Source: an uncultured Eubacteriales bacterium (GTDB lineage: Bacteria > Bacillota > Clostridia > Oscillospirales > Acutalibacteraceae). From it: a stretch of 64,000 nucleotides of DNA. Of this stretch, positions 57,386 to 64,000 are shown piece by piece. Both the position numbers and the translations under genes were made by a program. The notes under the pieces are model-generated. The model had not been told where the DNA came from, did no database searches, and worked only from the letters and a program-made list of their open reading frames with translations. How positions within the stretch are numbered: the stretch's first letter is position 1; each line of letters begins with the position of its first letter. Where the stretch lies: contig CAJTXF010000003.1 in the NCBI GenBank assembly GCA_910580045.1, positions 21,460 through 85,459 of the forward strand, given 5' to 3'.

Positions 57386-59839
57386 ATGCAAAAATTAACA
57401 GATGAAAATATCACCAATCAAGAAAATTTAACCCTGCCTGTGTTGGCTGTACGTGGACTGGTTTTCTTTCCGGGAATGATGCTGCAATTTGACATTACCC
57501 GGAAAAAGTCCGTGTTGGCCGCCTCTGAGGCCATTGCCCAGGATAGGCTGATTTTTCTTGTGTCCCAGGTGCATATGAGCGATAAGGAGCCTGTGGGAGA
57601 TGACCTGTATAAAATGGGAGTCATCGCGCGAATCAAACAGGTGCTTCATCATTCTGAGGAAGGTGCAAAACTCCATGTAGAGGGCCTGTGCAGGGGTGAG
57701 ATTCAATCTCTGCTCCATGAAGAGCCTTACTTACTGGGCAATGTACTGAAATGCCCCATGCTCACATATAAGAGAACTTCAAAATCAGAAGCGCTGATTC
57801 GCATTATCCATGAGAAGTTCGATGAGTATTTGCGTTTATTTAAGCATGTGCCTCCGGATGTGCTTTTGGGTGTGCTGCAGGAAAAAGACTGTGGGCGTCT
57901 GGCAGACTATATCGCCTCGAATATTTCCATCGACTTTGAGCGGAAGCAGTACATTCTGGACGAACTGCGTCCTTTACGGCGTATGCAGAAATTGATTGAT
58001 GTGCTCACCGAGGAGATACGAATCCTGGAGATTGAAAATGAAATCAATCAGAAAGCTCAGGCACAGATTGACGAAAACCAGCGGGAGTATTTTCTCAAGG
58101 AGCAGCTGCGGGCTATTACCAGCGAATTGGGGGAGGATGACAATCCCCAGCAAGAAGCTGATGAACTGCGGAGCAAGGTAAAACGCCTGGGGCTGAAGGA
58201 AGTCTGTGAAGAAAAGCTCCTCAAGGAGTGCGACAAGTTGTTCCACATGCCCTATGGCTCTCATGAGGCCAGTGTAATCCGTCTCTATCTGGATACCTGC
58301 TTGGAGCTGCCTTGGAAAAAGGCCTCGAAAGAGAAGCTGGATTTGAAGCGCGCACGGAAAGTACTGGACCGGGATCACTACGGCATGGAAAAGGTTAAGG
58401 AGCGCTTTATTGAAACTTTGGCGGTACGGAGCCTGGCTCCTGCGCCCAGCGGGCAGATTATCTGTCTGGTAGGCCCTCCTGGTGTAGGCAAAACTTCTAT
58501 TGCGAAATCAATCGCACAGGCGACCGGACGTAAATATGTCCGGATTTCCTTGGGCGGCGTCAGTGATGAGGCGGAAATCATGGGGCACAGGAAAACCTAT
58601 GTGGGCTCCATGCCTGGCAGGATTATCAATGCGGTAAAACAGGCTGGAGTCAATAACCCGCTGCTCTTGCTGGATGAAATCGATAAGCTCGGTTCAAACT
58701 TCAAGGGGGACCCGTCTTCTGCACTTCTCGAAGTTCTGGATCCAGAGCAAAATGGGGAGTTCACAGACCACTACATAGACTTGCCCTTTGATTTAAGCAA
58801 TGTTCTTTTTATAACCACTGCAAATGACGCCTCTCGTATTCCAGGGCCTCTTTATGACCGTATGGATATCATAGAATTAGGCAGTTATACGCTGGATGAA
58901 AAGATGAATATTGCCGCCAAGCATTTAGTAAAGAAACAGCTGGAAAAACACGGGATTCAATCCTCTCAGTTAAAATTTACAAAACCGGCGCTCCGAACAT
59001 TGATTGACGGATATACCCGTGAGGCAGGGGTTCGAACTCTGGAGCGGAATATCGCCACAATATGCCGCAAAGCAGCAAAAATGATTGTCTCTGACCCTGA
59101 GTTCAAAAGTTTTACAGTGAAGCCGGAGGATTTAGAGGTACTTTTAGGCGCTCGTAAATACAATAAAGATGACCTTTCCAGAGAGGATACTGTGGGCCTA
59201 GTCAATGGTTTGGCATGGACCAGTGTTGGGGGAGAGCTGCTGCCTATTGAAGTTGCGGTGATGTCTGGTACAGGCAAGATTCAGCTGACTGGCTCTTTGG
59301 GGGACGTGATGAAAGAATCTGCCAATGCTGCCATCACTTGTATCCGCACCAGAGTGAACGGTTTGGGAATTTCTCCTAAGTTCTATGAAAAGTGTGATAT
59401 TCACGTGCATGCCCCCGAAGGAGCGGTGCCAAAGGATGGTCCTTCGGCCGGAACCGCTATGGCGACGGCGATTACTTCTGCACTCTGTGGGATACCTGTC
59501 CGCCACGACGTAGCAATGACAGGTGAAATCACTTTACAGGGGAGAGTTTTGCCTATTGGTGGGCTGAAGGAAAAATCCATGGCTGCCTATAAAAACGGAA
59601 TTAAGACAGTTTTGATTCCTGCAGAAAATTTGCCAGACCTCTCTGACGTGGACCAGGTTGTAAAGGAGAATATCCGTTTCGTGCCGGTAAAGAAAATCGA
59701 CACTGTGCTGGAATATGCTTTACAGTATATGCCGTTGCCCTTGCCACAGGAAGCTCCCATTATTCAGGCTGAGGTAGCCTCTCAGCCAGTGCCTGGCTAT
59801 GCTTGTGACAGCCATCCTCAGCAAAGGAGATACCAGTGA
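57386..59839 (+). CDS. lon: ATP-dependent protease Lon (LonA)
   Basis: LonA degrades damaged and regulatory proteins. The 817-residue product has an N-terminal substrate domain, a coiled-coil middle, the AAA+ domain with Walker A GPPGVGKT (363-370) and Walker [10 protein letters not shown], and the protease domain. The catalytic dyad is S687 (PKDGPSAGT) and K730 (GGLKEKS), 43 residues apart as in E. coli Lon. It overlaps engB by four bases. The usual lonB is missing between clpX and lon. Confidence 0.98.
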   Translation: MQKLTDENITNQENLTLPVLAVRGLVFFPGMMLQFDITRKKSVLAASEAIAQDRLIFLVSQVHMSDKEPVGDDLYKMGVIARIKQVLHHSEEGAKLHVEGLCRGEIQSLLHEEPYLLGNVLKCPMLTYKRTSKSEALIRIIHEKFDEYLRLFKHVPPDVLLGVLQEKDCGRLADYIASNISIDFERKQYILDELRPLRRMQKLIDVLTEEIRILEIENEINQKAQAQIDENQREYFLKEQLRAITSELGEDDNPQQEADELRSKVKRLGLKEVCEEKLLKECDKLFHMPYGSHEASVIRLYLDTCLELPWKKASKEKLDLKRARKVLDRDHYGMEKVKERFIETLAVRSLAPAPSGQIICLVGPPGVGKTSIAKSIAQATGRKYVRISLGGVSDEAEIMGHRKTYVGSMPGRIINAVKQAGVNNPLLLLDEIDKLGSNFKGDPSSALLEVLDPEQNGEFTDHYIDLPFDLSNVLFITTANDASRIPGPLYDRMDIIELGSYTLDEKMNIAAKHLVKKQLEKHGIQSSQLKFTKPALRTLIDGYTREAGVRTLERNIATICRKAAKMIVSDPEFKSFTVKPEDLEVLLGARKYNKDDLSREDTVGLVNGLAWTSVGGELLPIEVAVMSGTGKIQLTGSLGDVMKESANAAITCIRTRVNGLGISPKFYEKCDIHVHAPEGAVPKDGPSAGTAMATAITSALCGIPVRHDVAMTGEITLQGRVLPIGGLKEKSMAAYKNGIKTVLIPAENLPDLSDVDQVVKENIRFVPVKKIDTVLEYALQYMPLPLPQEAPIIQAEVASQPVPGYACDSHPQQRRYQ

Positions 59840-60417
59840 ATTTTCAAAACGCTGAATTTGAATTAGCTGCAGGTACAGCGGAGCAGCTACCAAAGGCCGG
59901 TTTACCGGAGATTGTGTTCTCTGGCCGGTCAAATGTTGGAAAATCTTCTTTATTGAATAAGCTGGTAAATCGAAAGGCTTTGGCACGAACTAGTGCCACG
60001 CCAGGTAAAACAGCTACCATCAATTTTTATAAATTGACGAACTGCCGGTTTGTGGATTTGCCTGGATATGGGTATGCCCGGGTGGCAAAGGGGGAGAAGG
60101 AACGCTGGGGAAAGCTGGTAAACGGCTATTTCGCCCAGGATAGGCCTATCGCGTTGGTGCTTCAGCTTGTAGATATGCGTCATAAGCCAACAGCGGATGA
60201 TGTGCAGATGTTAGATTTTCTCTCTGCCAGCGGGTTGCCTTTTGCAGCGGTGTGTACCAAGTGCGACAAACTCAACCAAACAGAAACTAAGGCCCAAACA
60301 GAGCTGATGCATGGCATTTTTGATGAGTTTGATGTAAAGTTTTTCCCCTTTTCATCTACGAAAGGATTAGGGGTAGAGGAAGTGAGGGCTCTGATTACCA
60401 ACGCCCTGGAAATTTAA
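59836..60417 (+). CDS. engB: ribosome biogenesis GTP-binding protein EngB/YsxC
   Basis: EngB helps to assemble the large subunit. The 193-residue product has G1 SGRSNVGKSSLLN, the G2 segment ARTSATPGKT, G3 VDLPGYGYARV and G4 CTKCDK. Its ATG lies in the lon stop overlap, as in Bacillus lonA-ysxC. GYGYARVAKGEKERW is the family signature. The G5 region is FFPFSSTKGLG. Confidence 0.97.
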   Translation: MNFQNAEFELAAGTAEQLPKAGLPEIVFSGRSNVGKSSLLNKLVNRKALARTSATPGKTATINFYKLTNCRFVDLPGYGYARVAKGEKERWGKLVNGYFAQDRPIALVLQLVDMRHKPTADDVQMLDFLSASGLPFAAVCTKCDKLNQTETKAQTELMHGIFDEFDVKFFPFSSTKGLGVEEVRALITNALEI

Positions 60418-60434
60418 CCTTATTTGGGAAGGGA

Positions 60435-61739
60435 ATGGTTCATATTTATTCTCCATGTTTAAGCATAAATGAGCAGGGCCATTTGGCCATAAGCGGTTGT
60501 GATACGATAGATTTGGCGAAAAAATACGGTACACCGCTTTATGTGATGAGCGAGGATGAGATTCGCAGAGTATGTGGGAGCTATGTGGCTTCATTTCAGA
60601 AGTTTTATCATGGAAACGGCCGGCCGATTTATGCAAGCAAAGCATTTTGCTGCAAGGAGATGTGCCGCATTGTATTGAGCGAGGGGCTTGATTTGGAGGT
60701 CGTTTCCGGCGGCGAGCTTTTTACCGCACTGCAGGCAGGCGTTCCCGGTCAGAATATTCATTTCCAGGGGAATAATAAGACTATCCCGGAATTGGAGTTG
60801 GCAGTCGATAACAATGTAGGGGACATTGTGGTGGACAACCTCTCTGAGCTGGAAAAGCTGGAAAGGGTCGCTGCTTGTAAAGGTAAAGTGGTTCACATCT
60901 CTCTGCGTATAAAACCTGGTATAGACGCACATACCCATGAATTTATCCGCACAGGGCAAATTGATTCCAAATTTGGGTTGGACCTTGCCAGCGGAGAGGC
61001 CTTTTGTGCCGTCAAACGTGCCTTGGAATTGGAGCATATAAAGTTAATGGGTTTGCATTGCCATATTGGTTCTCAAATTATGGAGAAGGAGCCATTTGTT
61101 CATGCAGCGGAGGTTATGCTTGGGCTGATGTCTCAAATCAAAACAGAGCTGGGGGTAACCTTAGATTTTCTGAATTTGGGCGGTGGTTTTGGCATCCATT
61201 ATAAAGAAACAGACGATTTTATTCCCTATATAGAGTATATGGAGGCTGTTTCTATCAAGATACATGAAAAATGCACAGAGCTCCAGCTTGATTTGCCGAA
61301 GATTTTTATTGAGCCTGGTCGCTCTGTGGCAGGTGAAGCTGGCATCACCCTCTATACAGTTGGGGGGATTCGCGAAATTCCTGACGTTCGCAGCTATGTT
61401 GCTATTGACGGCGGTATGTTTGAGAACCCCCGTTATGCGCTCTATCAGTCAGATTACACCTGCTTGATTGCCAATAAAGCGAATCAGCCTGCCGGGTATA
61501 CCGCCACAGTTGCGGGAAAGTGCTGTGAGAGCGGCGATTTAATTCAAGAACACACAAAGATACAGACTCCGGAGGAAGGGGACATTTTGGCCGTTCTTTC
61601 CACTGGTGCTTACAACTATTCCATGGCGTCCAATTATAATCGCAATCCACGCCCTGCTTGTGTGATGGTGCGCAATGGAGAGGGACGTGTGATAATCCGG
61701 GGGGAAACTTACCAAGATTTGATAAGAAATGACTTGTAA
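60435..61739 (+). CDS. lysA: diaminopimelate decarboxylase
   Basis: LysA makes lysine from meso-diaminopimelate with PLP. The 434-residue product begins with a substrate-lid strand and has PIYASKAFCCKEM with the PLP-binding Lys (Y-A-x-K). VVSGGELFTALQAGV, GLHCHIGSQI (with His) and LNLGGGFGIHY (the Gly loop for the phosphate) follow, then IEPGRSVAGEAG. The last Cys-Glu-Ser-Gly-Asp (KCCESGDLI) supplies the second active-site Cys. GGGAAGGG precedes the ATG. Confidence 0.97.
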   Translation: MVHIYSPCLSINEQGHLAISGCDTIDLAKKYGTPLYVMSEDEIRRVCGSYVASFQKFYHGNGRPIYASKAFCCKEMCRIVLSEGLDLEVVSGGELFTALQAGVPGQNIHFQGNNKTIPELELAVDNNVGDIVVDNLSELEKLERVAACKGKVVHISLRIKPGIDAHTHEFIRTGQIDSKFGLDLASGEAFCAVKRALELEHIKLMGLHCHIGSQIMEKEPFVHAAEVMLGLMSQIKTELGVTLDFLNLGGGFGIHYKETDDFIPYIEYMEAVSIKIHEKCTELQLDLPKIFIEPGRSVAGEAGITLYTVGGIREIPDVRSYVAIDGGMFENPRYALYQSDYTCLIANKANQPAGYTATVAGKCCESGDLIQEHTKIQTPEEGDILAVLSTGAYNYSMASNYNRNPRPACVMVRNGEGRVIIRGETYQDLIRNDL

Positions 61740-61743
61740 AGTG

Positions 61744-61772
61744 TTTACTTTTTTTGCGTTTTTTGGTATAAT
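61744..61772 (+). promoter_or_regulatory. sigma-A promoter of the TrpR-like gene (extended -10)
   Basis: TTTACT (61744-61749, four of six) and TATAAT (61767-61772) lie 17 bases apart, with TGG before the -10. It begins the transcript for the TrpR-like gene, the methyltransferase and hslO. Confidence 0.85.
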
Positions 61773-61813
61773 GGGTCCAGTTCTTTCAAACATGATATAG
61801 GAGTGGAATTTCA

Positions 61814-62116
61814 ATGAATGAGAAGCTGCAGGATGAAAATCTCGATTCCCTTTTCAAAGCGATTCTGACCCTTGAGACAACAGAGGAATGCTATCGCTTT
61901 TTTGAGGATTTATGTACAGTTCCAGAACTGAAAGCGATGGCCCAGCGAATTGTTGTGGCAAAAATGTTGACGGAGAGACATATTTATACTGATATTGTTG
62001 GCAAAACTGGAGCCTCTACAGCGACTATCAGCCGGGTTGCCCGGGCTTTGAATTATGGCAGCGATGGATACAATTTGGTCTTTGAGCGCATGGGTATACA
62101 CCCAACGGAAGAATAG
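61814..62116 (+). CDS. YerC/YecD-family TrpR-related regulator
   Basis: The 100-residue product has the TrpR-type helix-turn-helix: LKAMAQRIVVAKMLTERHIYTDIVGKTGASTATISRVARAL (residues about 40-80), with the recognition helix beginning at STATIS. The first helices and C-terminal region match the family. Bacillus YerC is an uncharacterised DNA-binding relative of TrpR. The ATG lies behind AGGAG (TATAGGAGTGG). It is followed at six bases by the methyltransferase. Confidence 0.9.
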   Translation: MNEKLQDENLDSLFKAILTLETTEECYRFFEDLCTVPELKAMAQRIVVAKMLTERHIYTDIVGKTGASTATISRVARALNYGSDGYNLVFERMGIHPTEE

Positions 62117-62121
62117 CTCAG

Positions 62122-62865
62122 ATGGCTGGATATTCTGTTTTTGCTCAGTTCTATGATAGTCTAACTGCTAACGTGGATTATTCCCGTCGGGCGGACTATT
62201 GTTTAGAATTGCTTGGCAGGCTGGGACATTCTCCGGGCTTAATGTTGGATTTGGCCTGCGGTACTGGCTCACTTACTTTAGAATTATTTCGACGCGGCAT
62301 TGACATTTATGGTGTAGACGCCTCGGCTGAGATGCTCTCCTTTGCCAGGGCAAAGTCCGCTGATGCGGGCGCAGATATCCTATTTTTGCGGCAGACCATG
62401 CAGGGCCTGGATCTTTATGGGACTGTCAGTACTGTTGTATGCTCTTTAGACAGTATCAACCATCTGCCTGGGAAGGATGCGGTTCGGCAGGCATTCCAAC
62501 GGGTTGCCCTTTTTCTGGAATCTGACGGGTACTTTCTCTTTGACTTAAATACAGTTTATAAGCACGAAAAAATTCTTGCCAATCATACTTTTGTCTATGA
62601 TATGGAGCAGGTGTACTGTGTTTGGCAGAATCGCTGTTGGCCCAGCGGAGGAAGGGTCGATATCCAGCTGGATTTTTTCGCCCGGGAAGGCTCTTTATAC
62701 CGGCGCAGCAGAGAGCATTTTTCTGAGTTCGCTTATCCTTTGGAGTTGGTGACGGATTGGCTTCGAGAAGCGGGATTTGACAGGATTGACATCTATGGTG
62801 AGTTGGAGTTTGAGCCACCCCGTCCGGACTGTCAGCGCGTGATAGTTGCCGCGAAAAAGAAATGA
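62122..62865 (+). CDS. class I SAM-dependent methyltransferase
   Basis: The 247-residue product has motif I MLDLACGTGSLTLELFRRG (about residues 43-61), then IYGVDASAEMLSFAR. The CSLDSINHL segment follows. The ending FEPPRPDCQRVIVAAKK is common to a group of clostridial methyltransferases next to hslO. The substrate is unknown. GGAAG lies nine bases before the ATG. It shares some pattern with the methyltransferase at 219, but the two are not near-identical. Confidence 0.88.
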   Translation: MAGYSVFAQFYDSLTANVDYSRRADYCLELLGRLGHSPGLMLDLACGTGSLTLELFRRGIDIYGVDASAEMLSFARAKSADAGADILFLRQTMQGLDLYGTVSTVVCSLDSINHLPGKDAVRQAFQRVALFLESDGYFLFDLNTVYKHEKILANHTFVYDMEQVYCVWQNRCWPSGGRVDIQLDFFAREGSLYRRSREHFSEFAYPLELVTDWLREAGFDRIDIYGELEFEPPRPDCQRVIVAAKKK

Positions 62866-62878
62866 GAAGGAGTGCTAA

Positions 62879-63769
62879 ATGGACCGGATTATTCGTACAA
62901 TTACCAGTGACGGCAGCTTGATGGCTTCCGCGATTGACTCTACTGACTTGGTTTATACTGCACAGCGTCTGCATGGACTGACCAAAACCTCCTGTGCCGC
63001 TTTGGGTCGGCTCCTTACAGGAGCTTCCCTGATGGGTGCCATGCTGAAGGGGGAACAGGCAACGCTGACACTAAAAATAGCAGGAGATGGTCCTCTCGGC
63101 GGTTTGCTGGCTCTTGCGGATAGCCGGGGAAATGTGCGCGGCTTTGTAGATAACCCGCAGGTGGAGCTGCCTCCAAAACCCAATGGTAAGCTGGACGTAA
63201 GCGGCGCTGTGGGCGCACATGGTCGGCTTGCCGTGATTCGGGACTTTGGCTCTGGCGAGCCTTATTCCGGGCAGGTGGAACTGGTCAGTGGAGAAATTGC
63301 CGAGGATTTAACCAGTTATTATGCAACCAGTGAGCAGATTCCTACAGTCTGTGCACTTGGTGTACTGGTTGACAGGGAAGAGGGCCGCACTTTGCTGGCA
63401 GGCGGACTATTGATTCAGGCTTTGCCTGGGGCGGATGATAAGGCTTTAGACCGTCTGGAAGTCAATATCTCCAGATTAGAATCCGTTACGACTATGTTAG
63501 CGAAGGGTCTGGGCCCAGAAGAGATGTGCCAGGCGGCGCTGTCGGGTTTTCAAGTAGAGAAGCTGGATGAGTTTCAGGTGCACTATGTGTGTAACTGCAG
63601 TAAGGAACGTATTGCCAGAGCTTTGCTGACGTTGGGCGCAGGAGAATTGGCTGGGCTGCCGTTGAACGAACAAGGGCTTGTTGAAACTGTCTGCCAATAT
63701 TGCAATCGCAAGTATTACTTCTCGAAAGAGGAGCTTCTGGCTCTGACAGAAGCCGCCAGAAAAAAATAG
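62879..63769 (+). CDS. hslO: redox-regulated chaperone Hsp33
   Basis: Hsp33 is switched on by oxidation, when its zinc is lost. The 296-residue product has an N-terminal domain (IIRTITSDGSLMASAIDST) and the C-terminal redox switch with C238 and C240 (CNC) and C272 and C275 (CQYC), the CxC...CxxC zinc site with normal spacing. GGAG precedes the ATG by eight bases. Oxidative protection would be useful to an anaerobe. The tRNA genes follow under their own promoter. Confidence 0.97.
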   Translation: MDRIIRTITSDGSLMASAIDSTDLVYTAQRLHGLTKTSCAALGRLLTGASLMGAMLKGEQATLTLKIAGDGPLGGLLALADSRGNVRGFVDNPQVELPPKPNGKLDVSGAVGAHGRLAVIRDFGSGEPYSGQVELVSGEIAEDLTSYYATSEQIPTVCALGVLVDREEGRTLLAGGLLIQALPGADDKALDRLEVNISRLESVTTMLAKGLGPEEMCQAALSGFQVEKLDEFQVHYVCNCSKERIARALLTLGAGELAGLPLNEQGLVETVCQYCNRKYYFSKEELLALTEAARKK

Positions 63770-63788
63770 AAAACTTTTGAAAAGGGTA

Positions 63789-63817
63789 TTGACAAATCGA
63801 GCCAAATCGTGTAAAAT
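63789..63817 (+). promoter_or_regulatory. sigma-A promoter of the tRNA genes
   Basis: A perfect TTGACA (63789-63794) lies 17 bases before TAAAAT (63812-63817, five of six). The start is expected near 63824, about 35 bases before tRNA-Val. Confidence 0.9.
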
Positions 63818-63858
63818 AAAGAACGTCGCCAGGGGGCGGCAATCTGAGAGAAGGTTTT

Positions 63859-63935
63859 GGGGGCATAGCTCAGCTGGTTAGAGCACCTGCCTTACAAGCA
63901 GGGGGTCATAGGTTCGAGTCCTATTGTCCCCACCA
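63859..63935 (+). tRNA. tRNA-Val (anticodon TAC)
   Basis: The 77-base gene, with an encoded CCA end, folds into a normal cloverleaf. Acceptor GGGGGCA pairs with TGTCCCC, the D stem is GCTC/GAGC, the anticodon stem CCTGC/GCAGG closes a loop with TAC, and the T stem ATAGG/CCTAT closes TTCGAGT. It reads GUA and GUG, and with wobble other Val codons. Confidence 0.97.
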
Positions 63936-63956
63936 TATTTTCAGATTATACGGTAT

Positions 63957-64000
63957 GGCCCGGTAGTTCAGTTGGTTAGAACGCTAGCCTGTCACGCTAG
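63957..64000 (+). tRNA. tRNA-Asp (anticodon GTC), cut by the window end
   Basis: The first 44 bases show an acceptor 5' strand (GGCCCGG), a D arm and the anticodon stem CTAGC/GCTAG around a loop with GTC. The rest lies beyond the window. The gene follows tRNA-Val by 21 bases and is probably in the same transcript. Confidence 0.93.

Noticed and set aside
1..64000. CRISPR array, prophage or transposase
   Set aside because: No regularly spaced direct repeats, no cas genes, and no phage or transposase proteins were seen; the only repeat-like element is at 27481-27586.

Overview
The window reads as a chromosomal segment of an anaerobic, spore-forming Bacillota, most likely a class Clostridia gut-type organism related to Oscillospiraceae/Ruminococcaceae (Clostridium cluster IV). 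The evidence is the set of [FeFe]-hydrogenase maturases (HydE, HydF, HydG), the sporulation proteins SpoVM, SipL and SpoIVA, clostridial gene order (M50 protease, TIGR03960, TIGR03936), DivIVA/SepF division genes, strong GGAGG-type ribosome binding sites, frequent TTG starts and moderate GC content. No taxonomic search was possible. Almost every gene is on the plus strand; the only supported minus-strand gene is at 8569-9018.

Region 1 (1-8570) is a mixed, accessory-looking block. The H-cluster maturases hydE (cut by the window edge), hydG and hydF are separated by small enzymes: a SAM methyltransferase, a nucleotidyltransferase-like protein, a GNAT acetyltransferase, a half-size EamA transporter, two phosphotransferase (APH-fold) proteins, a zinc-ribbon protein and a flavodoxin. 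The block also holds decayed genes: a VOC protein broken by a frameshift, a short frameshifted ORF and a membrane-protein tail behind hydG. A bidirectional terminator closes it. Region 2 (8569-13122) has the lone reverse gene, miaB behind a clear promoter, and small accessory genes including a frameshifted DUF3795 protein and a VanZ-like protein.

Region 3 (13146-27364) is ylbF, mutS, three small genes (methyltransferase, ParB-like, GNAT), mutL and miaA. It continues with the division/envelope set: a HlyD-like protein, ylmE, sepF, ylmH, divIVA, lspA, rluD. Region 4 (27435-40725) follows the Bacillus order yicC-remA-gmk-rpoZ-priA-def-fmt-rsmB-rlmN-prpC-prkC-rsgA-thiN-spoVM, without coaBC and rpe. 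Its leader contains an unusual 106-bp element of nested inverted repeats. Two tiny ORFs end the block: a 57-codon Cys-rich membrane protein and a 29-codon SpoVM.

Region 5 (40790-44912) is a spore-envelope locus. A near-consensus sigma-E promoter leads to sipL (SPOCS/LysM), spoIVA, a single-pass membrane protein and an M50 intramembrane protease that looks like SpoIVFB. SpoVM, SpoIVA and SipL form the platform on which the spore coat is built, so this is the most coherent functional system in the window. Region 6 (44938-51547) holds TIGR03960/TIGR03936, then rplS with its structured leader, lepB, rbgA, rnhB, yraN and a dipeptidase. Region 7 (51544-64000) holds thrC, a phosphoesterase, the proteostasis run tig-clpP-clpX-lon-engB, lysA, a TrpR-like regulator, a methyltransferase, hslO, tRNA-Val and the first part of tRNA-Asp.

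I found no CRISPR array, prophage, insertion sequence with a transposase, or replication origin. No stretch longer than 300 bases lacks a gene.
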